Shown: positions 36,234 to 45,783 of the stretch, one piece after another | Numbering within the stretch: position 1 is the stretch's first letter | How the letters are laid out: each line of letters opens with the position of its first letter | From: Saprospiraceae bacterium | GTDB lineage: Bacteria > Bacteroidota > Bacteroidia > Chitinophagales > Saprospiraceae | Length of the DNA: 52,881 nt | Assembly (NCBI GenBank): GCA_016787575.1 | Contig: JAEUUO010000026.1 | Coordinates: 1 to 52,881, forward strand | Direction of reading: 5' to 3' | Made by a program: the position numbers and the translations under genes | The notes under the pieces: generated by a model | What the model saw: only the letters and a program-made list of their open reading frames with translations | Database searches by the model: none | What the model was told of the DNA's origin: nothing

Positions 36234-38312
36234 TTGGTACAGAATATAAAGTTGCTTCTACAAATTCTTAGTTGCTGTTTTTTGTTTTTAAACACAAAGG
36301 CGCAACAACTCTTAGTTCCCATTGATCGAATCAATTTGGAGACTGAAGCCAATAAATTGATGGAAGACGATCTGGAATATGCACTGGCTGTTCTAAAGAA
36401 ATGGTCCGCTAACTACCAACTCAGTAAACAAGATGATTTGGAGCATTTATCTAAAGTTTTTCTTGCAAGGGCATACGTAGAATCTGATAAAACTGAAGAA
36501 GCGGTTGAGATCTTAAATAAGTTACTCTCCAATTCAGATCCATATTCAGAGGCCATGGCTTTAAAAACACTGGCATCAATTGATTTTAAAAATGGTCGTT
36601 TTTTTGCATCAACTGTAAAAATCCGTGCTGCCATGGATCTTGCTAAAAGCAATCATGAAGAAATGTTGATGGCATCATTGCAGGAAGATTTGGCCCAGGT
36701 ATTTGATAAAATATCAAAACCTGAAAAAGCCATTCAATTTTACAAGCGTTCCCTTCAATTGAATACAAAACTCGATAACAAATTGGCGATGCAAAAAAAT
36801 AACCTTGCATTGGGACGCATTTATCTGTCACTTGAAAAGTTAGATTCCGCATATTATTTTATCAATAAGAGTTTAGAGTTGTCAGCCCAACAAAAATCAG
36901 CAAATGCATTTTATGAATCTAAAATAGAATTGGCAAATTTATTTTATTTCAAAAAGGAATTTGATAAATTGAATGCGGTCATTCAAGAAATAGATACAGC
37001 AATTGATAAGCCAAAACAAGATTTTTTTAAAGTGCGATTGTTTGTTCTTAAAGGATGTTATGCCATGGCAGTGCAAACAGAAGCGGATGCACTCATTGAA
37101 TTTAATAAGGCAGAGTCATTATCACACCAGGGCTTCACCCCATTCATAGATTATTATATTAAGTCCAATTTGGCAGAGGCTTATTTTAGAAATGGAAATC
37201 TTGCAAAGGCTTATGAGTTGATCAAATATTTAAATCACAACAGCAACAGCTATTCCAGTAAAGAAAATCAGAAATTGGCTGAAAGCATTGTAAAAAATTC
37301 TGAATTAAATATCCGGGACAGGGAAATAGACTTTTTGAAAATTCAAAATCAGTTGAATGAAGAAAGACTGAAACGGGAGTTACTGATAAAAGACGGGCTT
37401 CGTCGGGAAAGTGCTCTGAAAGATTTTTCATTAGCCCAGGAACAAGAATTGAACGAAGCATCGGTTCGGGAAAAAGCTCTGCAGGCTCAACAATTGGAGA
37501 AAGAAAAGGCACTGAGTTTATCCTTGCTTCGCGAAAATGACCTGCGCAAAGCTACTTTGGATGATGAACGCAATTTTCAAACTGTTTTATGGATTGGGAT
37601 CATTTTATTGCTTGCTTTGGCTTTGTTGATTTTTTATTTACTTCGAAAGCAACAGGAAAAAAATGCAATCATAATGAAACAAACCAATGATCTGGAGTTT
37701 GTTAATAAAGAAGTGCATCATCGGGTTAAGAATAATTTGCAAGTTATATCTAGTTTATTGGATTTGCAATCTAAATATGCACAAGATGAACGATATGAGA
37801 ATTTGTTAAACGAAAGCAAGCATCGGGTGCAATCCATGGCATTTATCCATCAGAATTTATATGAATCAGCGGGAATGAATATGGTGGATATGCCCAACTA
37901 CGTGCAAAATTTGGTAGATCATTTATGGACAGCCTATCAAAAAGAAGGCGAACCAGTTCAAATTGAAGTAGTAGTTAAACCCATGCAATTGCACATGGAT
38001 CAAGTGGTGTCCATTGGTATGATCATCAATGAGTTGGTAACCAATTCCTTAAAATATGCGTTTGCCGGAAGCCACAATAGCCTGCTTCGGGTTTCATTGA
38101 ATGAGGTCCTAAATACGTATTGTCTGGAAGTTTATGACAATGGAATCGGTATTCCGGAATCCATTGATGTAGCTGGAGCAAATAGTTTCGGATATAAAAT
38201 GGTTAGAGCATTTGTCCAGAAATTAAAAGGCGTGATGGAAATTAAACGGGATGCGGGTACAAGTATCCAGATTAAATTTAGCAAGCGAACAAATGGAAGC
38301 AATAAATTATAA
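36234..38312 (+). CDS. TPR-containing sensor histidine kinase (HisKA_2 type)
   Basis: 692 aa. No ATG lies near the 5' end, so the start is taken as TTG 36234: it gives a signal-like sequence (LLLQILSCCFLFLNTKAQQ) and follows the promoter by 19 bp. Residues of about 45-350 form TPR-like helices in the periplasm (AIQFYKRSLQLNTKL, LDSAYYFINKSLELS); about 355-445 is a coiled coil; one membrane helix spans about 451-469. The cytoplasmic kinase has the phosphoacceptor box VHHRVKNNLQVISSL (H495/H496), the N box IGMIINELVTNSLKYAF and the G box DNGIGIPES. It phosphorylates the overlapping response regulator. The signal is unknown; divergence from the esterases suggests a nutrient link (inference). Confidence 0.9.
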   Translation: MVQNIKLLLQILSCCFLFLNTKAQQLLVPIDRINLETEANKLMEDDLEYALAVLKKWSANYQLSKQDDLEHLSKVFLARAYVESDKTEEAVEILNKLLSNSDPYSEAMALKTLASIDFKNGRFFASTVKIRAAMDLAKSNHEEMLMASLQEDLAQVFDKISKPEKAIQFYKRSLQLNTKLDNKLAMQKNNLALGRIYLSLEKLDSAYYFINKSLELSAQQKSANAFYESKIELANLFYFKKEFDKLNAVIQEIDTAIDKPKQDFFKVRLFVLKGCYAMAVQTEADALIEFNKAESLSHQGFTPFIDYYIKSNLAEAYFRNGNLAKAYELIKYLNHNSNSYSSKENQKLAESIVKNSELNIRDREIDFLKIQNQLNEERLKRELLIKDGLRRESALKDFSLAQEQELNEASVREKALQAQQLEKEKALSLSLLRENDLRKATLDDERNFQTVLWIGIILLLALALLIFYLLRKQQEKNAIIMKQTNDLEFVNKEVHHRVKNNLQVISSLLDLQSKYAQDERYENLLNESKHRVQSMAFIHQNLYESAGMNMVDMPNYVQNLVDHLWTAYQKEGEPVQIEVVVKPMQLHMDQVVSIGMIINELVTNSLKYAFAGSHNSLLRVSLNEVLNTYCLEVYDNGIGIPESIDVAGANSFGYKMVRAFVQKLKGVMEIKRDAGTSIQIKFSKRTNGSNKL

Positions 38313-38931
38313 AGTACGTGTACTCATAGTTGAAGATGAACCTTTAATTGCAGAGAACATAGCAATGTATCTCAACAATCACGACTATGAAGTGGTTGGA
38401 ATCGCTTATGATTATGAAGAAGCCATTTTAAAACTGGAACATGAGAAACCGGATATCGCATTGCTTGATATAAATTTAGAAGGAAATCGAGATGGAATTG
38501 ACGTTGGAAAATTTATACAAGAGCAAATGGGCATACCCTTTGTGTTTTTAAGTTCGTATTCAGATAAAAATACTTTGGAAAGAGCCAAAATTGTAAAACC
38601 CTCAGGTTATTTGGTAAAACCATTTCATGAAAAGTCATTAATGGCAACCCTTGAAATATCGTTGTCAAATTTTGCAAGTAATAACAATGGACAAAGTTCA
38701 GAACTAAATATAGATAAAATAAATGCACTTATCAATAGTCCGTTGTCGCATAGAGAATTTGAAGTACTCCAATTAATTTATGCTGGTAAAACCAATCAAC
38801 AGATCAGCCAGGAATTGTTTATTTCAATTAACACACTTAAAAGACATATAAATAATGCTTATATGCGAATGGATATAACCACCCGAACCACCGCAATAAA
38901 GAAATTGCGGGAATTGATGTTGCAAAAATAA
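38293..38931 (+). CDS. Response regulator with LuxR-type HTH
   Basis: 212 aa from ATG 38293, chosen because the receiver domain starts a few residues later (KVRVLIVEDEPLIAENIAMY); an in-frame start at 38251 would add 14 residues deep inside the kinase gene. Receiver residues: the acidic pair in VEDEP, phospho-acceptor Asp59 (LLDINL), Ser in FLSSYSD and Lys109 (LVKPF). The C-terminal HTH is LuxR/NarL-like: LSHREFEVLQLIYAGKTNQQIS and NTLKRHINNAYMRM. The gene overlaps the kinase gene by 20 bp, so the two are a cognate, translationally coupled pair. It is a candidate binder of the palindromes upstream of the kinase. Confidence 0.92.
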   Translation: MEAINYKVRVLIVEDEPLIAENIAMYLNNHDYEVVGIAYDYEEAILKLEHEKPDIALLDINLEGNRDGIDVGKFIQEQMGIPFVFLSSYSDKNTLERAKIVKPSGYLVKPFHEKSLMATLEISLSNFASNNNGQSSELNIDKINALINSPLSHREFEVLQLIYAGKTNQQISQELFISINTLKRHINNAYMRMDITTRTTAIKKLRELMLQK

Positions 38932-39082
38932 ATGGGTTATAGTTTTTTCATATCTAAGCTAAAAAAATATGATATTAAAATTATAAGTTAATTTCTCCTT
39001 CATTTTTCGTGATTTATCTGAAGTTGACATTGGCTAAGTGCTGCAAGTGCCTACATAGTCAAACCAAACTATATAAAACAAC
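38932..39082. other. Non-coding stretch after the response regulator
   Basis: About 150 bp without a supportable gene, hairpin terminator or RNA. It is AT-rich and leads into the decayed frame that follows. Confidence 0.4.
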
Positions 39083-39472
39083 ACTGAAAATAAAGTGTGG
39101 GTCAGAGAAAAAGAACTTTGTACTGATGATTGGAATCTAATTTAGGATTTTTATATGTGGCCTAGAGATGCAATAACGAGAGTTCGAAAAGCTCAATTTG
39201 TAAGTAATGATAATAAATGGCCAACCAAAGAAGGAGATTATTAAATCTATTGGTTTGTGACGATCAATTTTTTACTTGATTTTCCGCAAAGCAATGGAGG
39301 ACTTTCAAAAAATATTTCATATCAAGAGGGAAGGTTCTTTCAGAATAGATTTTAAAGTGCAACATTCTCAAAATCAGCATCATATTCAATGAAAAGCGGA
39401 GGTTGCCTTAAAATAGAATTGCTGGAAGTCAATTATTTGTGGCTAAGAAATAAAATCAGGCAAATTTTCTAA
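39083..39472 (+). pseudogene. Probable decayed coding frame, family not recognised
   Basis: One reading frame stays protein-like for about 130 codons with only three stops (39143-39145 TAG, 39242-39244 TAA, 39353-39355 TAA) plus a terminal TAA at 39470-39472. Random sequence of this AT content would give roughly nine or ten stops. Fragments read KVWVREKELCTDDWN, MWPRDAITRVRKAQFVSNDN, IYWFVTINFLLDFPQSNGG and KIELLEVNYLWLRNKIRQIF. The Trp-rich composition is unlike noise. I recognise no family. Confidence 0.35.
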
Positions 39473-39626
39473 TAAGCCATATAAAGTACTTGAAATGGTT
39501 GATTTAAGTGCGCTTTTCGAAATTTAGTATCAGATTATAAATACAACGAACGGTTTCAATTGGAAAAGTTTGTGGTTTTCCAATCGTGTGCTTTTGATCT
39601 TTTTCAAGAAATTGCCGAAAATATCG

Positions 39627-39634
39627 TATCTTTG
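39627..39634 (+). promoter_or_regulatory. Putative -7 promoter box TATCTTTG for the initiator tRNA
   Basis: TAnnTTTG ending 11 bp before the mature 5' end of the tRNA, as expected for a tRNA promoter with a short leader. The -33 element is weak. Confidence 0.6.
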
Positions 39635-39645
39635 CACCCTCATAT

Positions 39646-39718
<73 letters not shown>

Positions 39719-39726
39719 CAAAAATG

Positions 39727-39755
39727 AAAGCCGGTCTAAATAGCCGGCTTTTTTT
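39727..39755 (+). terminator. Rho-independent terminator of the tRNA gene
   Basis: An 8-bp stem AAAGCCGG/CCGGCTTT with a 9-nt loop, running into a T tract (TTTTTTT), 8 bp after the tRNA. Confidence 0.85.
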
Positions 39756-39838
39756 ATACTGCTTCACTAGTCAGCTAATATGTTGTTTCTTAAAGTTAAA
39801 AGTATGATTAATTTTAAATCCGTTAACTTGAAGAAATA

Positions 39839-39865
39839 GGTTGAAGTGCTGCCTCCACAAAAAAA
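39839..39865 (+). repeat. Partial degenerate copy of the tRNA-fMet 3' end
   Basis: GGTTGAAGTGCTGCCTCC followed by ACAAAAA resembles the tRNA 3' part (GGTTCGAGTCCTGCCTCC-GCC-ACAAAAA at 39697 onward), with three mismatches and a 3-nt gap, 142 bp downstream of the original. It could be a worn attachment-site duplication or chance. Confidence 0.4.
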
Positions 39866-39892
39866 ATTCACTTAAAAATGCACATATGTTTT

Positions 39893-40318
39893 TTAATCTT
39901 TCTTCAATAATTTCTGCAATTCCTGTTTTTCTTTTCCGCTGGGTCGATCTGGATTGTTATTTACTATAAATTCGCTAGTATCTTAAAAATTACCTTGGGA
40001 TACATTTAACATTGCATTATTTGGAAAAACTTTGATCAAAATTATTCTTTGAAATTTAATGAACTCTTTATAATTTTTTTTCAGTTACTTTTTTTCTAGA
40101 CTCGATGTTCTCACCAATAGATACATATATACATGCGATGTCTTTTCTTTTGAGTGTTTCTTCTGATTTTCTAGTGTATGGAATTTGATTCAGGCAAGGC
40201 CCGCACTAACTTGCTAAAATATTCAAAAAAACTATTTTCATATAAAATTACTTGAGGCAATTTTATATCCCTTAATATCTTGTATTGCGAAACTCTTTGT
40301 GGGATTTTCTATGGAAAG
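39893..40318 (-). pseudogene. Decayed TlpA-like thioredoxin family gene
   Basis: Reading the minus strand across frame breaks gives a recognisable thioredoxin fold. Pieces in order: SFAIQDIKGYKIASSNF, then KIVFLNILAS*CGPCLNQIP where the stop TAG (40206-40208) replaces the Trp of the usual WASWCGPC motif, then KRKDIACIYVSIGENIES, and finally EFIVNNNPDRPSGKEKQE before the terminal TAA at 39893-39895. Lesions: TGA near 40238 with a 1-base loss in the adjoining A run, a 1-base gain in an eight-T (minus-strand eight-A) run at 40074-40081, and TAA at 39983-39985. The intact gene would be a membrane-anchored or periplasmic disulfide/thiol oxidoreductase. It is clearly non-functional. Confidence 0.78.
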
Positions 40319-40538
40319 CCTGGTGGTATTTTAATTTCCTATTTAAATGCCTTCTTTATTTGTTTAATTTTTAGATTGCGTTGTGAAGGCATTAAGAAAA
40401 TAACTACCATTTCTCAAAGCATGATTACAGATAAGTAAATTATTTTAAGGAATTTAAAATATTATCGAATCAGCTAAATTTCTATCTAACTGATTCGATA
40501 AATATTTTAATTAGGTATTTAATTTTATCTGTCGAGCA
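40319..40538. other. Non-coding stretch upstream of the decayed thioredoxin gene
   Basis: AT-rich, no supportable gene. The inverted sequences TATCGAATCAG at 40464-40474 and CTGATTCGATA at 40491-40501 form an 11-bp perfect inverted repeat with a 16-nt spacer. It lies 38 bp past the stop of the minus-strand barrel gene and may be its terminator. Confidence 0.5.
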
Positions 40539-41120
40539 CTATCTGTGTTTTAATAGATAAAACACACCCACTTGAAACCCTTGGTTTTTAGAAGTTTCAG
40601 TGCCTTCAGAATTTATATTCACTAATCCTTTTACATATCGGAGGTCAATCCCGAAACCGGTTGGAGGATGAACATAACTTACGCCAGCAGCTAAACCTAA
40701 ATCAAATAATTTAAGATCATCTTTTACATCTAAGTTTGTATTACCTGTTTTCTGTTTTGCTTGTAATAAAATACCAATTTCTGGGCCGGCTTGTATGCGA
40801 AAACCATTATTAAACATAAACTGAAATAGGATAGGGATGTTTAAATAATTTAAATTCAATCGTCTATCAACATTGGCTACTGTGAATTTCGCTCCTTTTT
40901 GAGAATAAATTAATTCTGGTTGCAATGCAAAATGCCTTGATAAATGAATGTGCCCTATCAATCCTGCATTTAATCCTGCCTTTGGATCATAAGTAGTGCT
41001 GTTGTCATTCTGAATGTTAAATACATTTAAGCCGACTTTTAGACCAAAGTTTACATGCTGTGCGTTTAAACAATGGGCAATTAAAAGGACCATTATGGTC
41101 AATCCTGGTTTTGTGTTCAT
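40539..41120 (-). CDS. Outer-membrane beta-barrel protein (porin family, PF13568-like)
   Basis: 193 aa with a signal peptide ending HCLNAQ. The mature part has the familiar pattern of this Bacteroidota barrel family: VNFGLKVGLNVFNI at the start, HLSRHFALQPELIYSQKGAKF, LNLNYLNIPILFQFMFNNGFRIQAGPEIG and a final strand GFQVGVFYLLKHR. Eight amphipathic strands are plausible. The function is probably structural or small-solute related and cannot be specified. It is a stand-alone gene. Confidence 0.87.
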   Translation of the reverse strand: MNTKPGLTIMVLLIAHCLNAQHVNFGLKVGLNVFNIQNDNSTTYDPKAGLNAGLIGHIHLSRHFALQPELIYSQKGAKFTVANVDRRLNLNYLNIPILFQFMFNNGFRIQAGPEIGILLQAKQKTGNTNLDVKDDLKLFDLGLAAGVSYVHPPTGFGIDLRYVKGLVNINSEGTETSKNQGFQVGVFYLLKHR

Positions 41121-41328
41121 GTTGAAATTATTTTATGTTATAAAATTATTGCCGTCTTTGACAATATACCCTTACTTTTGGATTTTCACAATATAAACAT
41201 AAAGTTTCACTTACACGAGGATTTTTAATATAACGAAGTCTGAAAGCGATTTATTTTATACCTCAGGTTGCGCATCATTTTTTGAATTCATCTGAACCTA
41301 AGTAGCAATCAGTAAAAATAAAGATAAT

Positions 41329-41336
41329 TACCTTTG
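41329..41336 (+). promoter_or_regulatory. Putative -7 promoter box TACCTTTG
   Basis: TAnnTTTG 33 bp before the ATG at 41370. A transcript starting near 41343 would contain both the TTG at 41349 and the ATG at 41370; the ATG is preferred. Confidence 0.45.
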
Positions 41337-41369
41337 CTTGATTGAAAATTGACTCAAACAAATTTGAAA

Positions 41370-42293
41370 ATGAATATTCTTAAAACTGCCAGTTTATTAT
41401 TAATTACATTAATGCTTGTTCCGGTTTATGCTTATTTTTATGGTAAACCACTCGGTCTCATTGAATCAGAGGCCCTTGCTACTTTAATTAAAATTTGCCT
41501 GGGTTCTATTTTATTCTGCTTCATAATTTCAGAGTTGATTAAAAATTACAGTCAGGTTGATAAACTCTGGAGTCTGTTACCTATAATCTATGTTTGGGTA
41601 GTGGCGGATTACGGACACTATGCACCTCGACTCGTTTTGATGGCAGTATTGGTTTCTATTTGGGGTTTACGTCTCACTTACAATTTTGCAAGGAAAGGTG
41701 CTTACCATTGGAAATTTTGGGCCGGGGAAGAAGATTATCGATGGCAAGTTTTGAAACAGAAACCTGAATTCAAAACTCCTTGGAAGTGGTCTCTGTTTAA
41801 TTTGTTTTTTATTTCGATTTATCAAAATATTCTGATTCTTCTTTTTACGCTGCCTTCTGTGGTATCGCTTCAAAATAGTGACAAGCCAATTGGATTGTGG
41901 GATTATTTGATTGGAATCTCCATGTGTTGTTTTATTATTTTTGAATCTATTGCTGATCAACAACAATGGAAATTTCAGACCGCAAAACGAAGACTAATTG
42001 AATCTGGTGCGCCTCTAAGCCAAGATTTGGATAAAGGCTTTTTAGATACAGGATTGTGGGCGCTGTGCCGCCATCCAAATTATTTTGCAGAACAAGCGAT
42101 TTGGATTTGCTTTTATTTATTTAGCATTTCTGCAACTGGACTTTGGTTTAATTGGAGTATCATTGGTTGTTTGTTGCTGATGTTGTTGTTTCAAGGAAGT
42201 GCAAATTTTAGTGAAGAAATCAGTGCTGGAAAATATCCGAAATATCAATCATACCAGAAAAGGGTAAGTAAGTTTGTACCATTTTGGAAATAG
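41370..42293 (+). CDS. DUF1295 / steroid 5-alpha-reductase-like membrane protein
   Basis: 307 aa from ATG 41370; an in-frame TTG at 41349 would add seven residues. Five to seven membrane helices. The family pattern is present: an early VDKLWSLLPIIYVW, then YHWKFWAGEEDYRWQ and the C-terminal methyltransferase-like signature GLWALCRHPNYFAEQAIWICFYL ending AGKYPKYQSYQKRVSKFVPFWK. Related enzymes reduce or methylate lipid double bonds with NADPH, but the substrate here is unknown. A stand-alone gene after a TACCTTTG box. Confidence 0.9.
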   Translation: MNILKTASLLLITLMLVPVYAYFYGKPLGLIESEALATLIKICLGSILFCFIISELIKNYSQVDKLWSLLPIIYVWVVADYGHYAPRLVLMAVLVSIWGLRLTYNFARKGAYHWKFWAGEEDYRWQVLKQKPEFKTPWKWSLFNLFFISIYQNILILLFTLPSVVSLQNSDKPIGLWDYLIGISMCCFIIFESIADQQQWKFQTAKRRLIESGAPLSQDLDKGFLDTGLWALCRHPNYFAEQAIWICFYLFSISATGLWFNWSIIGCLLLMLLFQGSANFSEEISAGKYPKYQSYQKRVSKFVPFWK

Positions 42294-42495
42294 CAGTTAG
42301 TAGTGAGGGAAGTCTTCAGAAAGGAAGTCTCTTGGAGAAATGTTTCAATCTTGCAATGTTACAATCTCTTGAATCCCAAAATCCTGAAAATCTTTATTCC
42401 GAAAGGATGATGCACTAATCCAATAACAAACAACCTCGATTCCTTTTTTTACGTATGATCTTTTTAACAAGACTCACTTCATTAATCTTTTTAAA

Positions 42496-45400
42496 ATGCG
42501 CAGCATGTGGCACCGGATCATTCTTAAATTCCCTCTATCGCTTATTTTTTTAGTTATATACACCCATTTAAATTCCCAGACTTTGCAAGTGCCCGGGCTG
42601 ATTTCTCCATCGGATCAAGCTAGCTTTCAGGTTTTAGGGACTCGGTTGAAATGGAATCTCAATTCGGAAGCTACTGCTTATGCACTTAGAATTTATTCTG
42701 ATCCAAATCTCACTAATTTAGTGTTTAAGGATGATCAGGTAACCAGCATCAGCAGAGTTGCAGAAAACTTACAATACAATACCATTTATTATTGGACAAT
42801 ACGAGCATATAATGCAAATAAATCCAGTTTGGAATCAAAAGCCTGGTCATTTAAAACCATGCCGGATAATCCACAAGCAGTAACTAAACATCCCCGATTA
42901 TTAATTACTGAGGAAGATCTTCCTAGATTACAATCCTGGGCTCATTCAGGCAATCCAATATATCCTGCTTTTAAACAGGTTTTGGATCTTGCTATTCAAA
43001 CCTACGATACAAAATTTTTTCCGGCTGGAATTCCGAATCCTAATTGGCCAGACAATGGGAGTATAACCTGGTCTGGTTATGTTACCGAATCCTATGCAGA
43101 ATTTTTTGCGTTTTGGTCATTGATTGATCCTGACCCAAGGCAAAGATCAATTCATGCACAAAGGGCTAGAAATTTATTGATGTATGTAATTGATCAGGCT
43201 ATACTTGGTCCGTCTGCAGGTATTCCTTTCAGGGATCCCGGTTTTATGACTTATGACCGTTCGAGAGTTTATGGCGAAGGCTGCCCGCTAACTGTTGATT
43301 GGATTTACAATGCAAAAGATTCCCAGGGACAAGACATCCTGACAAAACAAGATAAAGCTAAAATCAGATCGGTGTTTTTGCGATGGTGTGAAGAACAACT
43401 AACAGCATACAATCATCCAACTCCAATTGGATTGATAAATGACAAACAAATTGACATTTCCAATCGATGGATTTTAAATAATTACTATTCTGGCCATGCA
43501 CGCAATATGACCATGATGTCACTTTCAATTGATGCAGCTGACGATCCTGAAATCAATCCACAATTGCATTTTTCTGCACTTGGTAACAGTTTGCGCAGTT
43601 ATATTTATAATGCTACCGGTGCCTGGTTGTATGGCCAATATGCACAGTATGAAAAACCAGAAATTGTTGCTACTGATTACAACCGTTCAACACAAGGATT
43701 GGGATTTGGAAGTGGTGGATTGTCAGTTGAAGGTTCACTTTATGGTTTGAGTATTGGTTGGGTGGCACAACAAATGTTGGCTTTAAAAACGGCAGGATGG
43801 GCTGATGAAAATAGTATAGGAAAGCAAGCAAAATTATTGGAAAGTAGTTATTGGAGTCGCTTGATAGAAGGGATGTTGCATCAGATTGCACCTGCACCCT
43901 ACATTCCACCGCAAGCCACTTATTACGGCCCTATTTATCCAGTAGCAAATTATGGAGATTTGCTTCGAACCTGGGTAACTCCGGAGTTATTGCAGTTAGC
44001 TGCACCGATCGGATTAATAGACATGAAATCAAATACAAACCCAGTTCGCTTAAATCAATGCAGGTGGTTTTCAAAAAATGTGTTACAAGGAGGTTCTGGA
44101 TTCTTAAACAATAGAATATTAAATACCTGGCCTGGTAGTTATGCAACAGATGCTATTTATTATTATTTACTATTTGATCCGGCAGCTAAAACTCCGGTAG
44201 ATCCAAGACCGGATATGAATTTAAATTTTGTGGATCTTGCGTTTAATAAAATTTTATCGCGAACAGATTGGACAACAAATGCAAGCTGGTTTAACTGGCA
44301 ATGTCATTGGACTACCATCAACCATCAAAGTGGCGATGGCAATCAATTTGAATTTTTTAGAAAAGGGGAATGGTTAATCAAAGAACGCAGCGGATATACC
44401 AATGATGGAATAGGTTATACCTCTGCCTTTCACAATACGCTTGGTTTGCAAAATACGCAACCTGCAAATCTTCAATGGTATGAAGCACCTACAATTGAGC
44501 GAGGAGGGCAGTGGACACAAGGAGTTAATGCAGGAGATCCAGTTGTGATTACGAGCATCCATCCAGATTTTGTTTATGCTACTGGTGATGCAACCAATTT
44601 ATACAATCGGCCCAATCCATTCAGTGCAAACAATGCTTCAACAGATATTGAATTTGCAAGTCGATCCATTGTCTGGTTGAAACCAGATCATATCGTTATT
44701 TATGATCGTGCAAAATCAAAAGTACCAGATCGTTTCAAACGATTTTACATCCAGTTAACTGCGGAACCAAAAGTTTCTGGAAAATCCATGCGTGTGATGA
44801 CTCCCGGTGGACAGCAAGTTTTTTTGTCCAATCTTTTACCGGACCATGCAGTATTAAAACCTTCCGTTGCAGAAGATATTCATGTTTTGGCTCAAGAAGA
44901 ATTTACTACACACCAATTAACCATTGAAGATCCGGCAAATCCACAGGATGTGCGTTTTCTCAATGTAATTCAGGGTGCGGATGCGAATGTGAATGTTGAT
45001 CAAACACTTTTAATTCAATCCGATACAGGAAACTTATTTGAAGGAGCTTCATTTAAAAACACCCTTGTATTATTTCCTAAAATATGGGGCGAAACGTTCA
45101 ATGCAACACGTTATCGTGTTCCAAATCATATTTCTAAACATATTATTACCGGATTGGAACCTTTTGGAGGATACAATGCTGTATTTTCAACAATAGGATC
45201 TTTGTGTCAGATTGAACTTACTTTAGGCAATCAATTGCAGGCAGATTCCGGGGGGGTGCTGATTCTTGAGCATCAACTTACCGGACTTGACAACCATATA
45301 AGCAAAAAAACAGAGCTTCTGGATATTCATCCAAATCCTTTTCAATTAACGACTCAGTTACAAGTTAATTTGGCGGAGGCGGAATTGTTAAGTCTTTACA

Positions 45401-45570
45401 TACTGAACAGCAATGGTCAAAAAATTCAAACTGTTTTTGAAAATCAGTGGACTGCAAGCGGATTGTTTCAGACAAAATGGGACGCTTCAAGTCTTCCTTC
45501 TGGAAATTATATAGTGAGTTTGCAAAATGGTCAGAAAATTTTAGCTCAAGCTTTTGTTTGTAAACAATAG
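42496..45570 (+). CDS. Secreted heparinase II/III-like polysaccharide lyase with T9SS sorting domain
   Basis: 1024 aa. A signal peptide ends near THLNSQ. An Fn3-like domain spans about residues 35-120 (ATAYALRIYSDPNL, YYWTIRAYNANKS). The catalytic part starts KHPRLLITEEDLPRLQSW, typical of heparinase-type (alpha/alpha) toroid lyases, and continues with a beta-sandwich segment WQCHWTTINHQSGDGNQFEFFRKGEWL. The sorting domain begins DIHPNPFQLTTQLQ. Candidate catalytic Tyr/His cannot be fixed by eye. It likely cleaves uronic-acid polysaccharide at the surface. No SusC/SusD pair is nearby. The start at MRSMWHRI may instead be the internal Met at residue 4. Confidence 0.8.
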   Translation: MRSMWHRIILKFPLSLIFLVIYTHLNSQTLQVPGLISPSDQASFQVLGTRLKWNLNSEATAYALRIYSDPNLTNLVFKDDQVTSISRVAENLQYNTIYYWTIRAYNANKSSLESKAWSFKTMPDNPQAVTKHPRLLITEEDLPRLQSWAHSGNPIYPAFKQVLDLAIQTYDTKFFPAGIPNPNWPDNGSITWSGYVTESYAEFFAFWSLIDPDPRQRSIHAQRARNLLMYVIDQAILGPSAGIPFRDPGFMTYDRSRVYGEGCPLTVDWIYNAKDSQGQDILTKQDKAKIRSVFLRWCEEQLTAYNHPTPIGLINDKQIDISNRWILNNYYSGHARNMTMMSLSIDAADDPEINPQLHFSALGNSLRSYIYNATGAWLYGQYAQYEKPEIVATDYNRSTQGLGFGSGGLSVEGSLYGLSIGWVAQQMLALKTAGWADENSIGKQAKLLESSYWSRLIEGMLHQIAPAPYIPPQATYYGPIYPVANYGDLLRTWVTPELLQLAAPIGLIDMKSNTNPVRLNQCRWFSKNVLQGGSGFLNNRILNTWPGSYATDAIYYYLLFDPAAKTPVDPRPDMNLNFVDLAFNKILSRTDWTTNASWFNWQCHWTTINHQSGDGNQFEFFRKGEWLIKERSGYTNDGIGYTSAFHNTLGLQNTQPANLQWYEAPTIERGGQWTQGVNAGDPVVITSIHPDFVYATGDATNLYNRPNPFSANNASTDIEFASRSIVWLKPDHIVIYDRAKSKVPDRFKRFYIQLTAEPKVSGKSMRVMTPGGQQVFLSNLLPDHAVLKPSVAEDIHVLAQEEFTTHQLTIEDPANPQDVRFLNVIQGADANVNVDQTLLIQSDTGNLFEGASFKNTLVLFPKIWGETFNATRYRVPNHISKHIITGLEPFGGYNAVFSTIGSLCQIELTLGNQLQADSGGVLILEHQLTGLDNHISKKTELLDIHPNPFQLTTQLQVNLAEAELLSLYILNSNGQKIQTVFENQWTASGLFQTKWDASSLPSGNYIVSLQNGQKILAQAFVCKQ

Positions 45571-45783
45571 TTTTTGACCATTTGACAGGAAACGAAAGTA
45601 AATGCTCTGATATAAAAATTTTAATTGTAAACAACCAATTGTCATACCCAATCGAGGTGTTCTAAATTTTCAGAATCGAAGTAATTCTTTGAACCATTTT
45701 GGTCTTTAGTATTTAAATAGCAATCCTTAACCAGGTTGAGAATTATCATTTCAATTTTGCTCAAAATGTAGTACTATTGAAAG
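45571..45783. other. Intergenic stretch with no recognised elements
   Basis: 213 bp, AT-rich. I saw no supported gene, tRNA or strong hairpin. No exact TAnnTTTG box was found for the gene at 45784. Confidence 0.35.

Noticed and set aside
38251..38292. An earlier start for the response regulator
   Set aside because: The 14 extra residues lie deep in the kinase gene and precede the normal receiver-domain start; ATG 38293 fits better.
41349..41369. A TTG start for the DUF1295 protein
   Set aside because: ATG at 41370 is seven codons later, starts directly before the first hydrophobic helix and lies at a sensible distance from the promoter box.
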